The notes under the pieces were generated by a model. That model made no database searches and had not been told where the DNA came from. It saw only the letters and a list, made by a program, of their open reading frames with translations. The translations under genes were made by a program, and so were the position numbers. 63,113 nucleotides of DNA. Origin: Ichthyophthirius multifiliis (Eukaryota; Ciliophora; Oligohymenophorea; Hymenostomatida). The DNA is taken from assembly GCF_000220395.1 (NCBI RefSeq), contig NW_004086046.1, forward strand, positions 1 through 63,113. The letters are read 5' to 3'. This document shows, in pieces, positions 1 to 12,400 of the stretch (position 1 is the first letter of the stretch; every line of letters begins with the position of its first letter).

Positions 1-719
1 ATATATTACTATTTATAAATTTTATATTATTTTATTTCTTTTTTTTTTTTAAATTACTTTTTATTAATTTAAAAAAAATTTTTTATATATGTTTATTATC
101 TTAGAATTTTAATTTTTTTTATTATTATAAAATATTTTGATATGTTTTGCTTTTTTTTTATATTAACTAAGAATTTTTTAATAAAACAATTTTCATAATT
201 TTTTTTCTTAATATTATTTATATAAGTTATTTTTTCTTAAAATATTATTTTATTCAATTTCGAAAATTTTTATTTAAATTTTGACATATACTTTATATTT
301 TTAACATTTATAATAATGGCTTTATTATATTTTAGATATTTTTAATTCTAATAACAAATACATTATAGATTTATATTTGTAGATTAAAGTTAAAGAATTT
401 TATAAGTTTAATTTAATTTATTATATTTTAATATATCTTTAATAATAAATATTTTATTTTGAAAATAAAGTATATTTTATATACTTAAATTTTATATTTT
501 TTATAATTAATTTTTTTTACTAAATAAAAAAATTTTTTTAAGATTTAAATAATTAAATAAAATATAAATTATATTATATTAAAATTTAATAATTATTTTT
601 ATATTCAAATTATATTTTAACTCATTTTTTTATATTCCAAAAAACCTATATTTTAAAAATAATTAAATTAATATATAAAAATAGTTTTACTTAATTATCG
701 ATTTAATTTAATTTATTCT

Positions 720-730
720 TAATTATTATA

Positions 731-766
<36 letters not shown>

Positions 767-1901
767 ATTATTATTCTTACTATATTTATTATTATTATTA
801 TGCAAATTATAATTTTTATTTTGTGAAACATTATAATTTATCTTTTTTATATAGAAATTTAACTTTTTGATCTTTATTTGTAGTTATCATTTTCTAAATT
901 ATATATTTCATTTTATTCTTTAAATTATATCCTTTTGTTTGATTTCTAATTATAAAATAAAAAAATTTATAAAAATTATTTTTTAATACTGAATTTGATT
1001 TTTAAAAGCTTTAATTTGGAGAAGTCAAAAGCGATTTTTTAAGTATCGTTTTAGAAGTATTTATTGAGTTTTTTCTTTCAATAATAAGATTTTAATTATC
1101 TAAATTTTAGTTTTTTATTCATCTTTTATTTAAAAATATTCATTAAAATTATTTCTATTGTCTAAAATTTCATTTTTTAAATCATTATTTATTTACAAAA
1201 ACTTATTAAAATTAATATTACTATTAGTAAATACTTCATTTTTTTAAGGAAAAATATTATCCAATTTTTTAATTTTAGTAGGTGTTATATTTAGTTAATT
1301 GTTATCATTTTACATAAAAAAATTCTGTTGTTAAACGATATTATTATTTGAATTAAATTTGTTACTTTAATATCTCTATTCAGGTACTTCTTTTTGCAAT
1401 TATTTTATAAATGAAACCATATTTTAATTGTTTTTATTATTGATTTTTTATTATTTTAATTAAAATAAGAAATTCTTTTGACTTTTTTTTTCTATATTCA
1501 TTTATTTAAGTCACTTCTGCTTTTGCTAAAAATTTTGGTGTTTATTACCTTTCGTTGTTATATTATTATTAATAACTTTGTTATGAAAAAACACTACTAT
1601 TATTTGATATTTAATCATCAAATACAAAAAGGTTATTATTATTATTATTTGCCATATCTAATCTTTTAGATATATTAAAATCTGTATATGATGGCTATGT
1701 AAAATAAGTTTTAAATTCTAATTAAGAAATACTAGCTTCTGTTGTTAAAGTGTAATTATCTTAACTATCTACGTTAGAGATTTATAATTAATTAACATCT
1801 TTGCATATGCCTCTTATTTACTTGAAGTTTTGGATACTCTCTTCTTATTATGTCTAATTCTTTTGTTATAAATATTAATAAAAGTTTATTTATGGATGCA
1901 T
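720..1901 (-). CDS. Asn/Gln-rich hypothetical protein, 3' end unresolved
   Basis: Not recognised. Reading from an ATG at 1901 with TAA/TAG as Gln gives a protein starting MHPQINFYQYLQQ, followed by a mixed, coding-like stretch (for example VDSQDNYTLTTEASISQLEF) and then Asn- and Gln-rich sequence. A glutamine run made of TAA codons lies near 730-800. The frame shifts in or just after the nine-base T run at 1483-1491 (A on the coding strand) and again further on, as in many genes of this window. The last clearly protein-like part ends near 840 with many Lys residues. The same frame stays free of TGA to the left edge of the window, but there it loses acidic residues, so I doubt it is coding. 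No domain, signal peptide or membrane segment is visible. Low-complexity regulatory or cytoskeletal proteins of ciliates look like this, but that is only a guess. Confidence 0.5.
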
Positions 1902-2393
1902 TAGCAAGCAATATTATTTATATATATATATATAATTTTTTAAATTATTATTTAAAATTTTGTAGTATTTTTTTTTAAAAATTAATATTATTTTAATTAA
2001 ATTTTTCCTTTATTTATTAAAATATTTAATTTTATATTAAACGAAGTTTTTTTATATTTTTAAAAGTTATTAATAATATTTTAATATTAAAATAAATAAT
2101 AAATATAATCTTTATATTTCTTTATACATTTAATTTATTATAATTATTTTTTTTTTTTAATATTAATTATATATAAATGTAAAAAAAAATATAATTTTTT
2201 TATTATTAAAATAATATACTAAGTATTGTTAATATATATTATTATTATATTTAAAATAATTATATATATTTAATCCTACATTTATATATATACTTATAAA
2301 ATTTTTTTAATTATTATTTAACTTATTATCTTTATTAATATTTAATTTATATTATCTTATTTTATATTAATTAAATTTGTTTTTTAATTTAAT

Positions 2394-2442
<49 letters not shown>

Positions 2443-2561
2443 AAATAATATTTTTTGTTAAATTCTATCTATATTTTTATATCATAAAAATATTTCCTTT
2501 ATTTTCTAAATTTTCTATTTTTTCTGATTTTATATTTTTTTAAATATAATAATGTGTAATA
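1902..2561. other. intergenic AT-rich stretch with TA microsatellite
   Basis: No reading frame with protein-like composition was found on either strand. It is almost pure A/T with an alternating TA run at about 2408-2439. It lies between the 5' ends of two divergently read genes (minus strand to the left, plus strand to the right), so it should hold both promoters, but no motif is recognisable. Confidence 0.6.
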
Positions 2562-3692
2562 ATGATTTATAATAATTTATTTTATGATCTTTTTAAAAAT
2601 TTTAATTATATAAATGCTACTTTTTTTCCTAAAGATATTATTAATATTATTATTATTTTTATTTTTTTATATAATCATTAGAATCAAAAAAATAAATATT
2701 TAGATTTAAAATACTATTGAAGTCCTAATTAAATTTATAACTGTTTTACATATTTGTTTTTAAGTTTATACAAAAAATAAAAAATATGAATAGGCTTTTG
2801 TTAAAATATAAATAGGTTTTTAGAATATATAATAAATTAAATTAAAAAAATAAAATATTATTTTGAAATAATATCAGAAAATTTGAATGAACTTTTTATA
2901 ATTTATAATATAGTTTACTTTTTAAATTTGATTAAGTTTATTTTGAATTTCGTAGAATTTTATTTTATTGAATATTATTATAATAATTTTATAAATGCTG
3001 AAAATTATAATAATTTAATGGAATTTTTAGAAAATAATCATGAAACAAATATTAGTGATATTTAACAATCTATTAAAAGAGAAAATTTTTAAAAAGAATT
3101 AAATATTAAAAAAAATGTATAAACTATCTAGTTATTGGAGTATTTATAAACTATTTTAATAAACGGATATAAATACTAAAGAAAAATAATGATATTTTTA
3201 CGTAAAATCAATCAAAGAATTACTATTAAATCAGCTAATTTGATTTATAAAAAAGAAGCTAGAAAAAATAGTTGGATTATTGATTTTGGTTTGAAAGAAA
3301 AAGAAAAAAATAATATTATTTATGATGAAAAAGTTGAACATTGGGAATAATTAGAAGATCAAATTAATCATAGATGCCCAAGTTTTTCGGAAAAAATAAA
3401 TAAATATAATGATAAGAATTTACTATTAAAAAATAATATAAACATAAATATATAAAAAAATTAATTTATATATTTAATTTATTATTAAGAAAATAAATAA
3501 AAATAGCTATACATTATTATTTAATATGAATATTACTTTGTGTATTATATATTTTATGTTACTTTCTTTTTATTTATTAGTAAAATATTTTAATAAAAAA
3601 TTATATTTTTATTTTATATTATTATTGGAAATATTTGTATATAATTAATGAAATCATATATATTTTAATTTTTTATTTTTATTTTTGTTTGA
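2562..3692 (+). CDS. unrecognised protein, 5' part interrupted
   Basis: Not recognised. An ATG at 2562 opens a frame rich in Phe, Ile and Asn, interrupted by in-frame TGA codons at 2718 and 2787. After 2790 the same frame runs without TGA to 3690-3692. The best coding evidence is 2790-3470, which reads well with TAA/TAG as Gln and includes charged, tryptophan-containing segments such as KNSWIIDFGLKEKEKNN and EKVEHWEQLEDQINH. The last 60 codons are hydrophobic and may be untranslated. The two TGA codons could mark an unrecognised intron, an upstream separate ORF or decay; no clean GT..AG pair removes both. No family assigned. Confidence 0.4.
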
Positions 3693-3916
3693 AATAAATA
3701 AACGTATATTTCATTTATTTTCAAGTAAAAAATATACAAACTATATAAAACTGAAAATATTATATATTTTAAAACATAAAGTAATATCAATAATAAAAAT
3801 GATAAAAAATATTTAAAATAAAAAAAATCAAAAGTCAAAATAATCATAAAGTACATCAGCTAAATTTTTAAAAGAAAAATAAAAAGAAATCACTACAAAT
3901 CAAAAAATAATATAAA

Positions 3917-5177
3917 TGTCAAAAAACGATATGGATTAAAATTCTATAAATTAAAAATATTAGTAATCAAAATGGTTTATATAATTTAAATAAGATATTG
4001 AGTATAAATTTACTAATTCTTAAACAAATTAAAATTATTGTTTTCCTAAGAATTAAAATACATAAATTAGTAGTCAAATATCATCAACAAATTCTTTAAA
4101 AGATATAGCTATTTATAACTTAAATGATTAAAATTAGAAAAGAAAATAAAATAAAAATTGTTTTTCGGATAGTAGTATATAAAATAAAATTTAATCTAAA
4201 AACAATAAAGAATATAAATAAAAAAAATAAAATATTTTAAATATTAAAAGCTTTATGGATTTAAAAAATTTTTAGAATGAAAAATTGAACAATTTATTAT
4301 AAAAAGCTTAAAAAACAAGTAAATTTAAATAAACAAATATTAATATATTATTAGAAAAACAAATTAAAAAATTCAAAATAATTTTTAGATTAAAATAAAA
4401 TTATATTAATTTTTCAGAAAAAAATAAAAATAATAATAATAATAACAATAATCATAAAGTAAAGATAATAAAAAAATTAACGAAGACAATTAGAAAAAAA
4501 ATTCAAGTAATTAAATAAACTTAATAAATTTTAAAAATAAGCTTTTTTATAATAATAACAATTAAAAGTAAAAAACTATATTAGAAAAATAAAAAGAACT
4601 TCATTAATAATTTTTTAAAAATAATAATTACTTTTTTTAATAATCGTATTAAAAATAAAAAAGTAATGTTCTTTTATCTAGTATATCTTAATTTAAAAAT
4701 TAAAATAGTAAAAATGATAAAAATTTACAAATTAATTCATATAGAAATTAATCCTAATTAAAAAGTTATTAATAATTAATATAGAAAAATAATAAAATAA
4801 ATTTAAGTAATAGTAATTATTTTTGTAAAACAACTGCAATTAACACAAGTAGGTCTTTAAGTAATTTAAAAAATAAAAAAGAAACTTTGAAAAAATAAAA
4901 AATGAAAAAAGTAAAAAATTATAATTAAATAAAATCATTATAAACTATTGGTAATACATATAATAATTGCTTTATATTTTAATAAGAAAAATAAAAAAAA
5001 TGTATGTAGAATTAATCGATATTAATTAAATAAAACGTAAAAAAAAAATATTTATTAAGTAATGAGAAAATAAAAAATGCAATATAAGATAAATCTATAA
5101 AATAAATAAAAAAAAATATTTAATAATCAATTTTCAATAAAATTAATAAAAAAGATTTATAAAACATAAAAAAATGA
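3917..5177 (+). CDS. Asn/Gln/Lys-rich hypothetical protein
   Basis: Not recognised. It starts at ATG 3917 (MSKNDMDQNSINQK) and ends at TGA 5175-5177, giving a basic protein of about 420 residues dominated by Asn, Gln, Lys and Ser. An Asn run near 4430-4455 precedes a change of frame: upstream codons follow the start frame, downstream codons need one extra base, most simply in a short A run around 4457. Downstream text such as TTAINTSRSLSNLKNKKETL has ordinary composition, supporting real coding on both sides. No domain is visible. The stop lies only 80 bases from the convergent COMM-domain gene, so the two 3' ends probably abut. Confidence 0.55.
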
Positions 5178-5259
5178 GAGATTATAAAAATATATTTAAT
5201 ATTAATTGATAAATAATTTTATAATATTTATTTAATTATTATTAAATCATTAATTATTA

Positions 5260-6189
5260 TCATTATTAATATTATTATTATTTTTATTAATTATTATTAT
5301 TATTATTATTATTATTTTTATATGATTGACTTACTTCATTTATTTCTTAAATTACATCTTTGAATGCCTAAATTTTTATAAAAATTTTATTTAAAAAAAA
5401 TAAAATATTTTTTTTTTACTTTAAATTATTATATCGACAATGTGAATTATTCTTCTTATATATCTCCTTAATTTTTTTATATTTTCAAGAATAATTAAAT
5501 AAATAATTTATTTTAGTTTTTGTTCTTTTAATCTTCAATAAAAGAGCATACATTCCATTTAATATCAATTAACTTCCCTAAAGTGATCATTTTTATAATG
5601 CTTAATTACTTTTTTTTTTATTAATATTTTTTATATTTTTTAAATACACTTATTTATTCATTATAACTCTTAACTAAAATATCTTATTTTTATATATCTA
5701 ATAAAGTATTTTCTTTTAAAAACGTTTATATGTTTTTCCTGTTAATCCTTTTTTAGCACCAAACCTTTTTATACAATATTATTATTTATATTAAATATTT
5801 TTACAATAATTTATTATTATTTTAAATTGCTAAACCTTGTCATATTAACTAATGAGTCCAGTAATTATTTAATCTCTATTTCATTTAGAAAAGATTATTC
5901 TATTTAACAGATCTTTAAATTTTTCGATTAAAAAATGATTATTATTAATTTATTTTAATAAAAAAAAATTAATAATTTTATTACTTCAATAAATTTGGAA
6001 ACATTAAAATCATTATTTTAATTTTTCGTAAATAATATTATTTAATCTATCTTTGTATTTTAAATTTTTAATATTACTATTTTTAATCTAAAATAATTAA
6101 GTTACTATATAGCTAAATAAAGCATCCGGAATATTATTACTTAAATTAATCCCTTTGATTATATCAATGTTTAATGCGAAATTATTCAT
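5260..6189 (-). CDS. COMM domain-containing protein (COMMD family)
   Basis: COMMD proteins form the Commander complex with CCDC22/CCDC93, which works with retriever and WASH in endosomal recycling. The C-terminal half (about 5,530-5,260) reads LGKLIDIKWNVCSF, then a beta-rich stretch with LFIQLFLKIQKNQGD and EEQFTLSIQQF, then IFIKIQAFKDVIQEI. This is the usual order of the COMM domain: a strand containing a tryptophan, paired strands, and a closing helix. The start is ATG at 6187-6189 (MNNFALNIDIIKGINL), giving a length near the 200-300 residues typical of the family, and the end is a poly-Asn/Gln tail with TGA at 5260-5262. At least two frame changes interrupt the middle, one in a long A run just after the FTLSI strand. 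The N-terminal helical domain is poorly resolved and might contain an intron. The call rests on the COMM part. Confidence 0.6.
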
Positions 6190-6469
6190 TTTTTTAAAAA
6201 AAAAGGAAAATAAATTAATATTGGTTAAGTATCAAAATAAATAAAAAAGGAATAAAAATAAAATAAGAAAAATAAAAAATAAAAAAAATTTGATAAATAT
6301 ATTATAAAAATTGTAATAATATATATATATATAAATATATATATAAATATATTTATATATAATATCATATAATTTTTTATTATATATTTAAAATTGTATT
6401 ATTTTTAAAAAGATTATTAAATATTTTTTTTAAGTTTTAAAATTCTTTTTTTTATATTTATTAATTAAT
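6190..6469. other. short intergenic spacer with AT dinucleotide runs
   Basis: It separates the 3' end of the left helicase-like gene from the start of the COMM-domain gene on the same strand. Alternating TA/TATAAA runs occupy about 6320-6365. Nothing else is visible. Confidence 0.5.
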
Positions 6470-9400
6470 TCATGTATATTTTTAATTTTTTTTTGTTTAT
6501 TTTTTTATAATTTAATTTTCAACTTTAGTTAGTTTAACTTCTTTTTCTTATAAATTCAAATTAATATTATTTTTCTTTTAAATAGCTTCTTACAAAAGTC
6601 CTAGTTTTGCCCATTTAATTGCTATTTTTATTTTACTTTACAAAATTATATCATTTTCATCATTCAATTTTTTATTTTTTACTTTATTTTTTTAATCAAT
6701 CCATTTTTATAATTAATTTTTGTTTTAATTCTATTCATAAACTTATTTTGTTATTTATTATACTATTTATATTTCATTCTCTTAGTTGATTTTGCCCAAA
6801 ATTTAATTATATTCTTCAAATCTGTTATGTTATTATTCTAATTAATCCATTAAATAATGATAGTCTTCTGCATTTTAACAGACTTAACTATAATATTAAG
6901 CTAAGATATCTTCTATATAATTTACATGTAATTCATAGAAATAAAAAAGGTCCTTATTTTTCTTGTTCGCATATAATAATTATTAATTAAAGTTTCCTAA
7001 ATACATAAGGGTGTATATAGAAATGAAATTTTAGCATAAGTTATTTTATTAGTTAATTAAAGAAATCCTTTTTTTTTGAAAAATCGTTAAATTATTTTCG
7101 CCGAGTTTATTTTTTTAACAAAAATCGGTAAATAATTATTATTATTTTAATCATTTAATTTACTATAAACAACATTATATTTTTTTAAAAGATTGTTTTT
7201 TTAAAAAACAAGTTTTTTATCTAAAAAGTTTTCCGATTTTAAAATTTGTTCCCAATATTCATGTTTGTTTAAATTTTTTTCTATAAAAAGATTTTGGTTT
7301 ATTTATATTTGCATTTTTTCTAATTCGGTTTATAGTTTTTTATTGGGATATTCTATATTTATATATATGAATTTGATTAGATTTAAAAATTTGTTATAAA
7401 AATAATCTTTTCTATAAGAAAAATCTTATGTTTCTTATATTTTTTGTATATAATATAATAATTCAGATATTATATTCAAATGGTCTTCTTCATTTTCATC
7501 TTTTACTATTTCTATGTAAGAATTAATAGAATTATTTTCAACTTATTAAAGGAAAAAAGTATATTCTTCAGGTAAAAATATAGATAAATTATTTTTTAAA
7601 AAAGAATAAGAAAGGATACATTAAATAATTGAATTTATAATCTTTAAGAAAATATATTAACTTTTAAGATCTTTAGCATATATATCGAGAATTTAAATAA
7701 GGCTTTTGGAAGAAGAAATAGGTTTTTGGAAATTTCGATATTAAGAGAGAAAAAAAGAGAGATTTTATTTTAAAAATATTAGTTTTTTTTTCGATTATAA
7801 AAATATAAATTCAATATATTCTTAATAATTTAAAAATTTTAAAATAAGGAAAGCTTTTTCGTAATTTTTGAGTTATTTCAAAGGAGAATAGGCTTCTTTT
7901 TTTAATAATTTAAAAGCCGTGTTTAATAAACAATTTCTTATTTGTAAATTTTCTTAAAGAGTAATTATTTCATGGTTATGGTTTTGGAGAATATATAGGG
8001 TTGTAAAAAGAAACTTTTTAGTAATTTTAATGAATTATTTTTTTATTTTTAAGGCGTCTTTTTGTTTATATTTTCCGTAGAATTTACTCACTAAATGTAC
8101 GTAATATGATATATCTTCATCTTCATTTGTTATTTGGTTTATTTCTTGTTTATATGTAAGGGCTTTATGGTAAAATTGTGTTTTGTGGAGTTTATATAAT
8201 GGATTATTTTTGGAATATTATTTATATTCATTTTATATATTTTCGCCTTTTAAATTTTAATAATAATTAATTTTAAAAAGCTCTTAGCTTTCATTAATTA
8301 TTAGTTTTGAAAAAGATATGTCCAATTATTTTTGTATTTAAATAAAAATTAGATTAAAAATAGATTGAAAACTGTCTTTAAGAAAAGAAGGAATATTATT
8401 TTTAATTTTGAGTTTAATTAGTTTACCCAAAGTCTTATAGAGGGTATAAAAAATATATTAAATGGCAGCTTTTAATGGAATAGAAATAAATTAGCAATCT
8501 AGGTCTAAAACAAAGCATTTATTTTGTTTAAAAAAATATTTATTTTAATATATGAAATCTATTATTTTATTATCTTTTGATACACAAACTCTATAATAAC
8601 CAAAATTTAATAAAATTTAATTTTTTTATAAAAAAGAGAAAGAACGAATTCCAAAAGAAGATAATAAAGCCTAAAGGATAATATTTTTATTATTTTGTTT
8701 AGAAAAAGTTTATATTTTAAATAGATTTTAAATTATATTTTGTCCTATATTTAAGAAGTCTAAAAAAGATTAATTTTTTAAACTCTTTATTAATTAATTC
8801 CTTAAAAGCTCATTTTTTTCTAATTCAATAATTAAATGAAAATAAAAAGAATAAAAATCATAGTTTTTTAATTTATTTTCTTTTATTTTTTCTAAATTTT
8901 AATATTTTTTAAAGGAGGAAGATGCTTTTTCCCAAAAAATGCTAGATGTTAAAAATTCATTTTATTAGTCCCAAAATAAATGTGTTAATTCAAAAAAAGA
9001 GGGAAATTTTAAATTTTAGATTGATTCTGGTTTTTTTCTTAGATATTCATTTATGTGATCTAAACATAAAATACTGTAATTTATATCATATTCATCTTCA
9101 GGAATATTCAGAAAAGGCAAAGACTTAAAAGAAGGCAAAATAATATTATTTCCTTCATTTTAAACAGCTTATATTTGTGCAATTTTGTTCATATATTTAT
9201 CTGATTTAGTTAAAAAAATCAACTTATGGTTAAAAAAATCCCCGAAATAATTAGTAAGTGCAAGTGCACTTTCATAATTTAATAAAAGAAGTATTTTTTT
9301 CCATAATCCTAAGGACAATAATCCCCTATAGACATAAAAAGGAAACGAATTGTAATTATTTTCAGGAATGTTTTAATATCTAAATTACAAGTATTACGGA

Positions 9401-12400
9401 TGTATAATTTCTAGAATATTAGATAAAGCAATAGAAGCCAAAATACTTAAATTTTATTGCTTTTTAACGTATTATTTATTATAATAGTCAAATAAAGAAT
9501 CATTCAGGTTTCTTGATTAAGTCGAATTTGGTGAAAATTTAAAAGCCAAACTCATTATATAATTTCCTGTTTTTTATGAAAGATCGTATTTATTACATAT
9601 ATATATACATAAACGAAAAACCTCAAATTTTTCTAAAGTTCAAAGTATAAAAATTATATTTTTTTAATTTATATTTGATAAATTTTCCTCTGATTTTATT
9701 TCTGTTAAGTACTTATTAGTTTAGTTTATTGAATTTATATAATTTATTATTTTTAGCATTTATTTATCAGTTATTTTTATATTTGGGCGCGTTTTTATTT
9801 AATGAATTTTTTAAATTAAGTCTTTTTATTGGAGTATTTATTATTTATTTTCTTCCAGTTAATTTATTCCTTGTTGTTAATTATCTTATTATTAGTTTTC
9901 TTCTTCTTATTCGTTTACTAATGTAAAGGAGATATCTGTTATATTGGTTTAGTCTTTCATTGATTAATTGAGGATAATTGAAATATTAGATTGTTATTTT
10001 TTTAATATTAACCATTCGTCATCAGGATCAAAGTTTGTTAGATGATCGAAATCCTATTGACATTATTATATAAAATCAAATGATAATTCATCTATTTTAT
10101 TAGAAGAGTTTTAATTTTTATTTGATTTTTCCTCTTTTTTATCTTATTTTTCATTATTTTATTAATTATAATTGATATTGTCTTCAACTTCATAATATTA
10201 ATTATTATTATTATGGTCTTCTTAATTTTTTTTTTTTTTTTCATCTGTTTTATTTTAATCAATATCTTCTTATTCATCTTCATTAACTTCAATTATTTAA
10301 TCAGATTATTCTTTTAATTGATTATTATTTTTATTTTCTATAAAAGATATATCATCATTAAATTCCAAAATTTGCTAATATTTAGAATTATTTTCTTAAT
10401 AATCTTGTTCTTAAGCTTCTTTAACTAGATCTTCCAAAACTAACGTAGCGTATCTTTTAATAATCCCATGAATTTATTTATTAGGCAAAAGAGACCTAAA
10501 TTAAATAACGACTTCAAGAATTTAATGCCATTATTCAATATTATCTAAACATTCAATTGCTCTTAAAGGCTCTTTAATTTGAATAAAAAGTTCTGCCGCT
10601 TTTTGGTAATTTTCAGAAATATAAAAACTTTCTGCTGAGCTTTTTAAATTTCCAGACAATAAGTAAGATTCTGCTGCTTTTAAATAATTTTAACTGCTAA
10701 AAAAACATTTCGCAGCTTCTTCATATTTTTTAACTTTTAGGAAATATTCTCCTATTTATTCAAAGGTTTTTTAGGCTTTTTTTTTCTTTATTTCTAATTC
10801 TTATTAGATTTTAAGTTGGTCTTTTTTTGATATATTTGAATATTCCATAATTCCTTATTATAAATAATTTTCTTCTCTTTAAATTTCTTCAAGTTCTTCT
10901 TTTACTTATTAAGCTAAATATAAATTTTAGGCTTTTTCTAAAAATTCTTCATTACCACTTTTACTAAAACATAGAAATGCCTATTCAAAAAACCCGTTTT
11001 AAAGCATTTTTTCGCCTTGTTTTAGCCAATTTTCTTTACTAGTTTTTTAAAGGAATTTTTCTACAAAATTAGTTCCTTTAAACATTTCAACAGCTTTAAG
11101 TTTTAGCCAAAAAGATTCGATTGCTTATCGGTTTTTAGGTTTTTGGTCGTATATTAAAATCCTTTTTTTAGCTCTAGTTATGGATACATATAAAGCTTTT
11201 AATTCAATACATAAACCAGCGAAATCTTTACTGTTTAAAGATGATTTATATTAGGATAATTAATTTGTATCCAATTCCATATTTACTAACTCGATTTTTT
11301 GAGAATTAGGAAGCTTTATTCCATAAAAGGAGTCACTTTTAATCTCACTGTCTAATTAGGCTAATTTTTATAGCCTATTTTATCTATTAGTCGAACGAGT
11401 TTAAATTTCTTCTATTTTTAATTAATTTAAGCTAATAATCATATGCTTGGCATTCCAATTATCCATATAATTTTCGTATGAATATTATTCTTTCTCTGAT
11501 TTTAGTTTTTTAAGTTATTCTTAATCTTCATATTCTTATTTTATAATTTCATTTCTTTCATTTCTAATTTATTCTAAAGCAATTAATCTTTATTAATTCT
11601 TTTCGTTTAGAATTCTCTCATGTTCATCGACGTCAATAATATTAGAACTGAATTTTAATTATCTTAAAATCCCATATTAATCAATTACATCAGAATCAGT
11701 AAAGAAATCAAAAATAATAACATCATCGAATTCTAGTCCTTTAGATTCATAAATAGTTAGACACAAAGCATGTTATAATTAAGCAGGTAATCGCTTTTTA
11801 GCTTCCTAATTTCTAACTAAAACAACTTAATTACAACCAAATTCTATATTACTTCTCTCACTTTTCTCTTCTCCAGTTAAAGCCCAAAATAATGCTTCTA
11901 AATCTTCACTTCCTATTATTAGTGGAATAGGTCCTTCTTTAGGAGATTATTCTTTCCTTAATCTATCTATAGTGGAGGAAAAGAAAAATTCTAAAATATC
12001 GATAATAGAATTTGCTAGAGTAAGAATTTGTCTATGAGTTCTAAAATTAATGTTTAATTGTTTTACATTCACATTATTCTAATTAAGCTTTTCTTAAAAA
12101 ACAATACTTTATAGTGTACCAGTTCTGAAACTAACTCCTTAAGTAATAGTTTATGCAGTATCACCTGAATAAAATAATCCATGAGAAGATACAAGCTTTA
12201 ATAATAAAATTATGTTTTAGGGAAGATCTTATACTTCGTCAACAAAAATATAATGTAATTTTTATAAATTACTCTATTAATATAATAATTATTTTAATAA
12301 ATAATTAACTATATCCATTAAATCGTAACAATTTTCATTTTTTTTCCATTTTTCATATTCCTAAAGTATTTCATATAAAATCTGGACTTATCTATCATTT

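Noticed and set aside
2718-2789. TGA as a sense codon (Trp), suggested by two in-frame TGAs in an otherwise open frame
   Set aside because: ALDH3, acid phosphatase, ankyrin and helicase genes all end at TGA and use TGG for Trp, so a general reassignment does not hold.
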